A stretch of 29,681 nucleotides of DNA from UBA10677 sp045654245 (GTDB taxonomy: Bacteria; Bacillota; Clostridia; Christensenellales; Pumilibacteraceae). The stretch is taken from the NCBI GenBank assembly GCA_045654245.1, contig JAZOMX010000025.1, positions 1-29,681 on the forward strand. The letters are read 5' to 3'. Position numbers and translations under genes: made by a program. The notes beneath the pieces were generated by a model. The model was not told the DNA's origin. It ran no database searches and saw nothing but the letters and a program-made list of their open reading frames with translations. How positions within the stretch are numbered: position 1 is the stretch's first letter; every line of letters starts with the position of its first letter. Below, piece after piece: positions 1 through 7,270 of this stretch.

Positions 1-1921
1 CTTTTTTGCACGAAAAACTTTTCAAAAATTCGGTTTCAGGCGGAGAGTAAATCGTATCGTACGCCCACTTAACTTTGCTCGTATCAACTACTATTTTTCC
101 GTCCTCGTTAGCAAGCGGGTTTTCTCCGTCGTTAAAGCCAAAACTCGTGCAATTTACGATAAAATCGGGGCTTATATCCTCTCTATTTACAGCCTCTACG
201 CCAAACTCTTTAGCAAATTCTTCCGCTCGCGCCTTCGTTCTATTCCAAACGAAAACGGATAGTCCTAATTCTTTAAGGGCAGGTACGATTACTTTGGCTA
301 CTCCGCCCGCACCTAGAACGAGTGCTTTGCCGTTAATTTTACCAAAATTCCGTTCTACGTCCTTTAAAAAACCGTACGCGTCGGTACTGTATCCCGTCAT
401 TTTTCCGTCGCGTATCACCACGGTATTTACGCTATCTGAATAGCGTTTTTCTAAATATGGAATTACCGCTTGCTTATGCGGTTTCGTAATATTAAATCCG
501 TCGTACTCACTAGAGAGTCTTTCAAAAGTTTTAGGTAGTTCTTCCTCGCTAGCCGAAATTAATTCGTAACTTCCTTTATGCCCCGTTTGAGCAAAAATTT
601 CTTCGTGAATTAGAGGCGAGAGCGAATAGGAAATATTAAACCCGAGCAAAGCGTATTTCTTCTCTTCACTACTAGATAAAACTTCGTAAAAACCGGGGTA
701 ACTTACGTTTGCGCTCTCTCCGCCTAACAGCGTTACACCATTTTGGGAAAGCGCTCCCAAAACTGCCGACGACATAGCGATTCGGTGGTCTCCGCTAACT
801 TCTAGCGTTGCTCCTCCCAAAGCGCTTTTTTTGCCGTGAATTATCATTCCATCATCAGTTTCAACGGCATCAACGCCCATTTTTTTGAGCATATCAACGG
901 TAGTTTTTATGCGGTTACTTTCCTTGACTTTTAGTTCGCTTGCTCCACTAATTACGCTCGTTCCTTCTATAAAAGCGCAAAGCACGGCTATTATCGGAAT
1001 TTCGTCGATTAAACTCGGCATAAGGTCTTCGCCTATCACGAGAGGCTTTAACTTTCTTCCGCTTTTTACGGTAATATCCGCCACTTTTTCGCCGTCGGTT
1101 TTCTCGTTTGAGACAGTAAATTCCGCTCCGCACTTTTCTAATACGGTAAGTATTCCCGTTCGCGTTTCGTTTACGCCCACGCTTTTTACCGTTACTTCGC
1201 CGTCAGCGCAACACGCACCCAAAACTAGAAAATACGACGCCGACGATATATCTCCCGGCACTACGATATCCACGGGTTTAAGTTCGCTCCGTTTAACTCG
1301 AACCTCGTTGCCGTTCTCGGTTATATTCGCGCCCATTTTTTTAAGCATTATTTCGGTATGATTGCGAGATTTAATCTTTTCTTTTACTACCGTTTCGCCG
1401 TCAGCCGAAAGACCTGCGAGCAAAATTGCGCTCTTAACTTGGGCAGATGCTACGGGCATTTCGTATTCTATTCCATTTAGCCCGTCTTTTCCCTTAACAA
1501 CAAGCGGAGCGCGTCCGTCGTTACTCTCTATCATAGCGCCCATAAGCGAAAGAGGTTTTATTACTCTATTCATAGGACGAGAGCGTAACGAATCATCTCC
1601 GTCAAGCGTAAAAATTCCTTCTTTACCTGCAAGCAAACCGCAAAGAAGTCTAGTCGTCGTTCCCGAATTTTGAGTGTTTAAACTCGCCGAACGAAAATCG
1701 TTCGTTCCCTCGATTTTTATTTCGTCGCCGTTTACTTCGATTTTCGCGCCAAGCAAACGCATACAATCAATCGTTGCTAAGCAATCCTCGCCAAGCAAAG
1801 CGTTTTTTACCGTAGAAACACCGTTTGCAATCGAGTTTAGCATTATCGCTCTATGCGTAATCGACTTATCGGGAGCAACGGTAAGCGTTTTTCTAAAAGA
1901 CTTTATCGGTTTAATTTCCAT
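1..1921 (-). CDS. aroA-aroE: Bifunctional EPSP synthase - shikimate dehydrogenase fusion (partial, runs off window)
   Basis: I translated the minus strand from the ATG at 1921 and found no stop down to base 1, so about 640 codons are present and the C-terminus is missing. Residues 1-419 are a complete AroA: PDKSITHR (Lys19, Ser20, Arg24), NSGTTTR, ASAQVKSAILLAG, ELKVKESNR, GDHRIAM and YPGFYEVL near its end. Residues from about 421 are AroE: KKYALLGFNISYSLSP, then NITKPHK with the catalytic Lys at about 483, STDAYGF, and the NADP-binding GAGGVAK followed by NRTKARA. AroA makes EPSP from shikimate 3-phosphate and PEP; AroE reduces 3-dehydroshikimate with NADPH. The join is almost linkerless (SSSEE) and AroE has lost its own start Met. 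A GAGGG site lies 8-9 bases upstream of the ATG, inside the end of aroB, which overlaps by 19 bases. The family assignment of both halves is firm; that the protein is made as one chain is inferred from the open frame. Confidence 0.93.
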   Translation of the reverse strand, partial: MEIKPIKSFRKTLTVAPDKSITHRAIMLNSIANGVSTVKNALLGEDCLATIDCMRLLGAKIEVNGDEIKIEGTNDFRSASLNTQNSGTTTRLLCGLLAGKEGIFTLDGDDSLRSRPMNRVIKPLSLMGAMIESNDGRAPLVVKGKDGLNGIEYEMPVASAQVKSAILLAGLSADGETVVKEKIKSRNHTEIMLKKMGANITENGNEVRVKRSELKPVDIVVPGDISSASYFLVLGACCADGEVTVKSVGVNETRTGILTVLEKCGAEFTVSNEKTDGEKVADITVKSGRKLKPLVIGEDLMPSLIDEIPIIAVLCAFIEGTSVISGASELKVKESNRIKTTVDMLKKMGVDAVETDDGMIIHGKKSALGGATLEVSGDHRIAMSSAVLGALSQNGVTLLGGESANVSYPGFYEVLSSSEEKKYALLGFNISYSLSPLIHEEIFAQTGHKGSYELISASEEELPKTFERLSSEYDGFNITKPHKQAVIPYLEKRYSDSVNTVVIRDGKMTGYSTDAYGFLKDVERNFGKINGKALVLGAGGVAKVIVPALKELGLSVFVWNRTKARAEEFAKEFGVEAVNREDISPDFIVNCTSFGFNDGENPLANEDGKIVVDTSKVKWAYDTIYSPPETEFLKSFSCKK

Positions 1922-2904
1922 AACATAAGCCCTCTTAAAACCTCGTCGAACGACAGCCTTACTTCTCTAGTATTTTCAAAATCAGGTAGCATTACGGAAA
2001 TTTTTCCAGCGCCGTTTTTCTTGTCTTTTTGGCACGCTTTCGCCACCTCTTCGGGGTTAAAGTCGGGGAAAATTATACCTAGGCTTTCTACCGTTTGCAC
2101 AATCTCGTTGCGTATTTCCGATTTTACTCTATCGCCAAGCATAAACGCCTCGATTGCAAGTCCGATTAGCACGTACTCGCCGTGCGAACGCTGATATCGT
2201 TCAATCGTTTCGATTGCGTGTCCTACGGTATGTCCTAGATTTAAACACTTACGAAGCCCCGTTTCAAGTAAATCTTCGGTTACTACGGCGCGCTTATAGT
2301 CTATACACTCTTTTACGACGGTAGAAACAATCTTCTCGTCTCTATCTAATAGTTTATCGAGGTTGTCCACCAAAATATCGTGAACACGCTCTGATAAAAA
2401 CGAAGTTTTAACAACTTCTCCCACTCCGCAAATCCACTCGCGTTCGTTAAGCGTGTATAGAAAATGCGTGGAAATATACACTTCGGAAGGCAAATGGAAC
2501 GCTCCCAAAATGTTTTTGTAATTGCCAAGGTTTACCGCCGTTTTTCCGCCTACCGAACTATCGACTTGGCTAAGGAGCGTCGTGGGAACATTTATCCAAC
2601 GAACGCCTCGCATATAACTTGCCGAAACAAACCCTGCGATATCGCCCACAACTCCTCCGCCGATTGCAATTACCGTGGTCGTGCGATTGCAACCGCTAGC
2701 AAGCATTGCTTGTCCGATTTTCCCGTAAGTCTCGAGCGTTTTAGAGTCCTCGCCCGCAGGAATTGTATAATGGCGCGCGCCCTCCCAAAGAGAGCCGTAA
2801 GTGAGTGCAACGGTAGAATCGGATACTACGAATATATTGTCGCCCTTGCAAAGCGCTCTAATTTTATCAGAAAGGTCAAAGCCTCTTATTATACGAGTAT
2901 CCAT
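1903..2904 (-). CDS. aroB: 3-dehydroquinate synthase
   Basis: AroB converts DAHP to 3-dehydroquinate, the second step of the shikimate pathway, using NAD and a divalent metal. The sequence shows the NAD-binding run IAIGGGVVGDIAGF (about residues 79-92), PTTLLSQVDSSVGGKT (about 106-121), a metal-ligand Glu in GVGEVVK, and the metal-ligand histidines in GHTVGH and HGE. Length (333 aa) is normal for the family. I chose the ATG at 2904 because AGGAGA at 2909-2914 sits just upstream, inside the last codons of aroC; an in-frame ATG at 2922 would add six residues and has no such site. The gene starts one base after the aroC stop and its end overlaps the aroA::aroE start, so all three are probably translationally coupled. 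Confidence 0.95.
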   Translation of the reverse strand: MDTRIIRGFDLSDKIRALCKGDNIFVVSDSTVALTYGSLWEGARHYTIPAGEDSKTLETYGKIGQAMLASGCNRTTTVIAIGGGVVGDIAGFVSASYMRGVRWINVPTTLLSQVDSSVGGKTAVNLGNYKNILGAFHLPSEVYISTHFLYTLNEREWICGVGEVVKTSFLSERVHDILVDNLDKLLDRDEKIVSTVVKECIDYKRAVVTEDLLETGLRKCLNLGHTVGHAIETIERYQRSHGEYVLIGLAIEAFMLGDRVKSEIRNEIVQTVESLGIIFPDFNPEEVAKACQKDKKNGAGKISVMLPDFENTREVRLSFDEVLRGLMLWKLNR

Positions 2905-2905
2905 A

Positions 2906-4033
2906 CTATCTCCTCTTCGCAATTCTCTCTAGCAATTCACTAATAGTATCTCCACCGAAAGTTTCGGTAATCTTTTGCGCAAGCGTAAACGCTACTACGC
3001 TCTCGATTACCACCGCTCCTGCCGGGACTGCGCAAATATCACTACGCTCAGGTGCGGAAAGCACGCTTTCTCCCGTAACGATATCTATCGTCTTTAGTCC
3101 TTTCATTACGGTAGGAATAGGTTTGAGCGTTGCTCTCACGACGATAGGCTCGCCGTTACTTATTCCACCCTCTATTCCACCGGCATTATTAGTTTTTCTC
3201 GTCACTTTTCCATCAACTTTTTCGATTTGGTCGTGAACTTCGCTACCAAACTTGTCCGCATACTCCTCTCCTAGTCCTATCGAAACGCTTTTTACGGACT
3301 GGACGGAGGCTACTGCTCCCGAGAGCGCGTAATCAAGTTTTCTATCGTAGTGCGCGTGCGAACCAACGCCTACGGGAACGCCCTCGACAACGACTTCGAC
3401 TTCTCCGCCAAGCGTGTCTTTGTTCGCTTTCGCCTCGTCAATTCGTTTTTTCATATCACAAGAGGCGCTCTCGTCCATACAACGGACTTCGTTTTCATCC
3501 GCCCTTTTTAGTTGCTCTACGCTATAAATTCCATAAGCGGATTTCACTCCGCCGATATTGTAAATATGCGAACCTATTTCAATCCCAAGCGCAGACAAAA
3601 ATTGTTTTGCAACCGCGCCTACCGCTACTCTAATCGCGGTTTCTCTAGCCGACGCTCTCTCTAAAATATTACGAGCGTCTTGCGCTCCGTACTTTATGCA
3701 ACCGGGCAAATCTGCGTGTCCCGGGCGAACAGCCGTTACTTCACGCCCGTATTTAATCTCGCCTGCATCCATAAAATCACGCCAGTTCTCGTAATCGGCG
3801 TTTTTGATAAACAAAGTAATCGGACTGCCCAAGGTTACACCACCGCGAACTCCGCTTAAAATCTCCACCCTGTCCGTTTCGATTTTCATTCGTCCGCCTC
3901 TGCCGTAACCTTTTTGACGGCGAGCAAGTTCGCCGTTTACTTTGTCAATATTTAGTTTTAATCCGCTCGGCATACCCTCGATTATTGCGGTAAGCCCTTT
4001 GCCGTGCGATTCTCCAGCATCTAAAAATCTCAT
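2906..4033 (-). CDS. aroC: Chorismate synthase
   Basis: AroC removes phosphate from EPSP to give chorismate and needs reduced FMN. The family signatures are all present: GESHGKG near the N-terminus, RRQKGYGRGGRM, AVRPGHADLPG, YGAQDARNILERASARETA, SHAHYDRKLD and KTNNAGGIEGGISNGEP. Length (375 aa) is typical. The ATG at 4033 has GGGAGA about nine bases upstream. It is the first gene of aroC-aroB-aroA::aroE, so the operon lists the last pathway enzyme first. A promoter with a TATAAT box lies immediately upstream at 4077-4105. Confidence 0.96.
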   Translation of the reverse strand: MRFLDAGESHGKGLTAIIEGMPSGLKLNIDKVNGELARRQKGYGRGGRMKIETDRVEILSGVRGGVTLGSPITLFIKNADYENWRDFMDAGEIKYGREVTAVRPGHADLPGCIKYGAQDARNILERASARETAIRVAVGAVAKQFLSALGIEIGSHIYNIGGVKSAYGIYSVEQLKRADENEVRCMDESASCDMKKRIDEAKANKDTLGGEVEVVVEGVPVGVGSHAHYDRKLDYALSGAVASVQSVKSVSIGLGEEYADKFGSEVHDQIEKVDGKVTRKTNNAGGIEGGISNGEPIVVRATLKPIPTVMKGLKTIDIVTGESVLSAPERSDICAVPAGAVVIESVVAFTLAQKITETFGGDTISELLERIAKRR

Positions 4034-4076
4034 AAGTTAGTCTCCCATTAACGCTTGAAAGTCTTTCTCCAGTATA

Positions 4077-4105
4077 ATTATATATTATACTGCTTAAAAA
4101 ATCAA
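4077..4105 (-). promoter_or_regulatory. Sigma-A-type promoter of the aroC operon
   Basis: On the minus strand TTGATT (4100-4105) is followed after exactly 17 bases by a perfect TATAAT (4077-4082). It sits about 45 bases upstream of the aroC start, with the GGGAGA ribosome site between. No attenuator or T-box-like structure fits in the short leader. Confidence 0.8.
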
Positions 4106-4124
4106 GAAGTTTTTGCGGGAAAAT

Positions 4125-4835
4125 TTATTCACCTTCGTGCTTACATTCCTCTTTTTGCGAAAATCGGGAGTGAATTGCCGAAAATATCGTAAAGGCTACC
4201 TTTTCTTGATAAACGGCGGTAACGAGCAATTTTTCTTCTTGCGGATTAGATAAGAACCCACACTCAACCAAGATTGACGGCACGGACGAACAGTTAAGCA
4301 CGTAATAGTCGCCCTCTTTAATTACTCTATTGCTCCCTAGATTTGCGTTCATATTGTCTTGAACTAGCCCTGCTATTTCCTTACTATCTTTATCGCTAGC
4401 CTTATAAAAGACTTGCGCTCCCTTAACCTCGGAAAGCGGATAAGAATTTTGATGAACGGAAATTACTAAATCGGCGTTTGCGCTCTCAATTTTCTCTTTT
4501 CTCGCTTGCATATCTCGAACTTTTTTGTTCTTTGCGCTAATGCCGTATAAACCTTCCGAGTTTTCCCTAGTCATTACAACACCGTATCCTGCTCGCTTAA
4601 AAAAGTTACGCATACTTTTTGCAATAGCGAGGTTGATTTCCGCCTCTACCGAGCCGTCAACGCCCTCTACGCCACCGTCAATTCCACCGTGTCCTGCGTC
4701 GATTACTACCGTTATTCCCGTTTTAAGTGCGCTCGCCGGTGCGGACGATACGGTAAAAAGCACGCACGAGAGGAAAACTACTAACAATAATACCGCGCAT
4801 AAAACTATGCTTTTTCTTTTTACGACGGCTATCAT
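4125..4835 (-). CDS. cwlD: N-acetylmuramoyl-L-alanine amidase, CwlD-like (Amidase_3)
   Basis: This enzyme removes the peptide side chain from muramic acid; CwlD does so in the forespore cortex during muramic delta-lactam formation. A single N-terminal membrane segment (about residues 9-27) precedes an Amidase_3 domain. Visible zinc ligands are His49 in DAGHGG, Glu64 before INL and the His in SVHQNS, and the catalytic Glu is in VECGFLSN. I chose the ATG at 4835 (236 aa): GGAGG lies seven bases upstream and the codon overlaps the preceding stop as ATGA. A longer in-frame start at 4922 would add 29 residues buried in the upstream gene. The spore link is supported by the germination operon in the same window, though other Amidase_3 hydrolases cannot be excluded. 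Confidence 0.85.
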   Translation of the reverse strand: MIAVVKRKSIVLCAVLLLVVFLSCVLFTVSSAPASALKTGITVVIDAGHGGIDGGVEGVDGSVEAEINLAIAKSMRNFFKRAGYGVVMTRENSEGLYGISAKNKKVRDMQARKEKIESANADLVISVHQNSYPLSEVKGAQVFYKASDKDSKEIAGLVQDNMNANLGSNRVIKEGDYYVLNCSSVPSILVECGFLSNPQEEKLLVTAVYQEKVAFTIFSAIHSRFSQKEECKHEGE

Positions 4836-6289
4836 TGAACGCCTCCGTAGTGTTGCGCCTTGCCTTCTACAAAACTGTCGAAGAAGGATTTTAGAGGCGT
4901 TTTCGCACTTCTTTCCATACACCCGATTAGCGCGTCGGCGGTGGCGATTTTATACTTATATTCGTCGTAGTATCTACGAAGTCCGCCAAAGAATTTTTCG
5001 TCTCCGATTGCTTTTCTGATTGCCTCGAACATAAGTTCGCCCTTTACGTAGGTCATAAAGGTGTATTCAAACGACGACGAATAATCGCAAAGCCGTCTAT
5101 TCATAGAAGTATTCGCACCGCTATTTTTGAAAGTGTCGTAGTAGAGCGTATAAGACGACAAAGCATCGGCAATACGTTTGTCGTACGATACGCCGTAACT
5201 TGCATTCTTTTCAAAGAATAACGAAGTAGAATATTCAGTTAGCCCTTCGTCTAGCCAGGAGTTCTCAATCTCGTTATTTCCCACTACCCCATACCACCAT
5301 TGATGCGCAGTTTCGTGCACGATAGCCTCCGTCGTCATATCGTTAGATAGAGCGTCGGAAACGAGCGCAATTTGGGGGTATTCCATACCGCCGTGTAGGA
5401 AATGTGTTTTTACTACCGAATAGTTTTTATACGGATATTTCCCAAAAGTAGAAGAAAAAGTAGAAATTGCGTCGCAAGCGGTATTAAGATTTTTTTCGGG
5501 ATTGTCGTCCGCAACGAAATAGTAGTTTACTGTTACTCCGTTTATCGATTTACTTACCTTTTCAAACTCACCCACTACGATTGCGTAATCTCTTACCTTT
5601 TTCGCTGAAAAGGTATATACGCTACCTATTTTTTCGCCCTCTCCAGTAAGAACAGCCGTGTATTTTTCGGGTAGCGAGAGCGTTACTTTATAGTCGGCGC
5701 ACTCAGAGTAAAACGGGTCGCCGATTGCATAATACGGCGAAGTTTCAGCCTTTCCGTCCTCGACTACGCAAGCAATCGGATACCAGTTGCCGAGGTTAAT
5801 TATTCCGTTGTAATGACCAAATCTATGACGAACGTTAGGGATAATGAGCGCAAAGTCTATTCCGATTTCCACGCTCTCGCCGGGCAATATTTCTTCCGTT
5901 TCGACCACCAAAATATCATCATCTTCGCCCTCGATTACTACGGATTTTTCTTGCCCGCCAACGCTAACTTGCGTTACCGTAATACCACCGTAACTTTCGC
6001 CGTTTGGGTACGCGTCCGCTTTCATACTCTCTTCAACGGGACGAAAACGCGCGTCCTTTCTAAATGCCGACGGATAAAGGTGAAAACACACTTCATCTAA
6101 AGCGCCGTCAGTAGCGTTGATATAATTAACCTTCATTTCCGCCGACACCGTTTTATTGTCGTAATCTAGCACCGCTTTAATATCGTAAGAAGTCAGTTTT
6201 TCTTTATTTTTACCACAAGCGGAGAGCGGAAAAACTAGGCATAACGCCAAAATAGTAACCAACGAGAGAGAAATTAATCTTTTTTTCAT
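4832..6289 (-). CDS. M1-family zinc metallopeptidase, lipoprotein
   Basis: A lipoprotein signal (LSAC, Cys25) points to anchoring on the outer face of the membrane. The catalytic core is HETAH at residues 325-329 with the third zinc ligand Glu348 in WLDEGLTEY, the gluzincin arrangement. GGMEY at 300-304 takes the place of the GxMEN exopeptidase motif, so aminopeptidase-type activity is likely but specificity is unknown. At 485 aa it is shorter than full-length M1 aminopeptidases and lacks their large C-terminal domain. AGGTG lies only about four bases before the ATG. The stop overlaps the cwlD start by four bases, so the two are co-translated. Whether it acts on spore or vegetative substrates cannot be read from the sequence. 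Confidence 0.87.
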   Translation of the reverse strand: MKKRLISLSLVTILALCLVFPLSACGKNKEKLTSYDIKAVLDYDNKTVSAEMKVNYINATDGALDEVCFHLYPSAFRKDARFRPVEESMKADAYPNGESYGGITVTQVSVGGQEKSVVIEGEDDDILVVETEEILPGESVEIGIDFALIIPNVRHRFGHYNGIINLGNWYPIACVVEDGKAETSPYYAIGDPFYSECADYKVTLSLPEKYTAVLTGEGEKIGSVYTFSAKKVRDYAIVVGEFEKVSKSINGVTVNYYFVADDNPEKNLNTACDAISTFSSTFGKYPYKNYSVVKTHFLHGGMEYPQIALVSDALSNDMTTEAIVHETAHQWWYGVVGNNEIENSWLDEGLTEYSTSLFFEKNASYGVSYDKRIADALSSYTLYYDTFKNSGANTSMNRRLCDYSSSFEYTFMTYVKGELMFEAIRKAIGDEKFFGGLRRYYDEYKYKIATADALIGCMERSAKTPLKSFFDSFVEGKAQHYGGVQ

Positions 6290-6378
6290 ACTTCACCTAT
6301 CTAAAAATTTTTCGTGCTATATGTTATGATTTTTCCTCCTCGTTTATGACGAAGAATAAAAAAACGCTCCGCCGTAAA

Positions 6379-6406
6379 GTCGCTCTTTCCGTAGGGAAAA
6401 GCGACA
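6379..6406. repeat. Larger hairpin at the left side of the element
   Basis: GTCGCT pairs with AGCGAC and, inside that, TTTCC pairs with GGGAA around a GTA loop, with a bulged C. It is separate in design from the small hairpins to its right and has no U-run on either side, so it is not a classical terminator. Confidence 0.55.
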
Positions 6407-6408
6407 AC

Positions 6409-6584
6409 TAAATAAATCCTTGCGGATTTGTTATATTCGTCTAACGACGAGTGATATTGCCTACGGCAGTTATATTCGTCTATCGGCGAGTTAAGGATTT
6501 ATTTAATATAACTTTGGCGTAGCCAAAATATAACGCAAAACTTGTTTTGCATATAACTTTTAGCCACAAGGCTAAAAATATAAC
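6409..6584. repeat. Array of seven small hairpins joined by exact 7-bp linkers
   Basis: Stems are: AAATCC/GGATTT (6414-6429), TCGTC/GACGA (6437-6450), TGCC/GGCA (6458-6468), TCGTC/GGCGA with a G-T pair (6476-6489), TTTGGC/GCCAAA (6513-6527), GCAAAAC/GTTTTGC (6535-6550) and TTTTAGCC/GGCTAAAA (6558-6577). The first three gaps are GTTATAT, GTGATAT and GTTATAT. Hairpins five to seven are each preceded by ATATAAC, and a fourth ATATAAC closes the array. ATATAAC is the reverse complement of GTTATAT, so the linker flips orientation halfway. A 13-bp perfect inverted repeat (6409-6421 with 6493-6505) encloses the first four hairpins. Stem sequences differ while linkers are conserved. It resembles intergenic palindromic elements of other gut Clostridia as I remember them, but I cannot verify copies here. 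Confidence 0.85.
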
Positions 6585-6673
6585 TGAAATCACTTTATCT
6601 TTTGTTATGGATTAAAAATCTCTAAGGGAAGAACCGTAAAAAGCGGAGCATTTTCGTCGTTAATTATTTGTTT

Positions 6674-7252
6674 TTACTCGGGTTTTTTGTCAAAGTCGAG
6701 CGTTAGCGGATAATCGCCGAGTTTGTTTACCTTAAAACCGTTCTTTTTATACTCTTCGTAATCGAACGCGTCGAGTTCGTCGATTGCTAGTTTGTGGAAC
6801 TCATAGAAGTTATGCCACCACTCCCAACCGCTACCGAGCGAGTTGGATAGATATGCGTCGGCGATATCGCAAGCCGTTTGGGGCGCAACGTAGAACGCGC
6901 CCATAGAAAGTACGTTTACACCGTTACCCGTGATTGCGCGAGTGGCTGCGGGCAAACTCTCTACTACGCCTGCGTGAACGCGTGGACATTTGCTTGCCGC
7001 GATATGAATACCCATACCCGTTCCGCAAAATACGAGCGCTCTTTCGTAATTGCCCTCTGAAATTTCTGCGCCTACTCTAAGTCCTACTCTATGGAACATA
7101 AGGTCCGTATCGTTAGGGTCAGAGTCCTTCTTTACGCCGAGGTCAAGAATTTTCCAGCCTTTTTTCTCCAAATGCTCTACTACGGCTTCTTTAAGCGGAA
7201 ATCCAGCGAAGTCAGCGCCTACTACTAAATACTTGTCTTTTACCGTTTTCAT
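6674..7252 (-). CDS. RpiB/LacA/LacB-family sugar-phosphate isomerase, divergent
   Basis: The fold is recognisable from GADFAGFPLKE (residues 12-22), FCGTGMG with the candidate base Cys76, and NVLSMG (113-118). Family members interconvert aldose and ketose phosphates in the cytoplasm. Two features are unlike true ribose-5-phosphate isomerase B: the usual DHAG is DFAG, and the His of the HNDxNVL block is replaced (GNGVNVL), so the ring-opening histidine seems absent. At 192 aa it also has a C-terminal extension of about 40 residues (Trp- and Tyr-rich around 143-150) beyond the usual 145-150. Substrate is therefore uncertain. It is the last gene after parE-parC-ABC-F, 18 bases downstream, with GGAGA before the ATG. 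Confidence 0.82.
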   Translation of the reverse strand: MKTVKDKYLVVGADFAGFPLKEAVVEHLEKKGWKILDLGVKKDSDPNDTDLMFHRVGLRVGAEISEGNYERALVFCGTGMGIHIAASKCPRVHAGVVESLPAATRAITGNGVNVLSMGAFYVAPQTACDIADAYLSNSLGSGWEWWHNFYEFHKLAIDELDAFDYEEYKKNGFKVNKLGDYPLTLDFDKKPE

Positions 7253-7270
7253 AATTTTTCTCCTTATTTT

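Larger units (their letters stand above)
6361..6654. repeat. Outer imperfect inverted repeat bounding the hairpin element
   Basis: AAAACGCTCCGC at 6361-6372 is the inverted complement of GCGGAGCATTTT at 6643-6654 with one mismatch in twelve. The arms flank the larger hairpin and the seven-hairpin array, as expected for the ends of a small non-autonomous element. No target-site duplication is obvious just outside them, so the boundaries are tentative. Confidence 0.5.
6290..6673. other. Long non-coding interval between the isomerase and M1 peptidase genes
   Basis: This 384-base stretch contains no credible coding frame. From left to right on the plus strand it holds the leader of the peptidase gene, one left arm of an imperfect inverted repeat (6361-6372), a larger hairpin (6379-6406), a regular array of seven small hairpins (6409-6584), an AT-rich stretch, and the matching right arm (6643-6654). 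I see no convincing sigma-A promoter for the peptidase gene in it. Confidence 0.8.

Noticed and set aside
75..1928. Four long plus-strand open frames (from 75, 885, 1362 and 1674)
   Set aside because: They lie opposite the minus-strand aroA::aroE frame, show no family motifs, and are explained by its codon bias.
4034..4124. T-box or attenuator before aroC
   Set aside because: The leader after the promoter is only about 35-40 bases and shows no stem-loop.
4836..4922. Longer start for the CwlD-like gene at 4922
   Set aside because: It would overlap the peptidase gene by 91 bases; the ATGA overlap with GGAGG at the correct distance is far better.
6409..6584. CRISPR array
   Set aside because: The conserved parts are only 7 bp and the variable parts are self-complementary hairpins of uneven size; no cas genes are present.
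6379..6584. Series of intrinsic terminators
   Set aside because: The stems are short and none is followed by a proper U-run on either strand.
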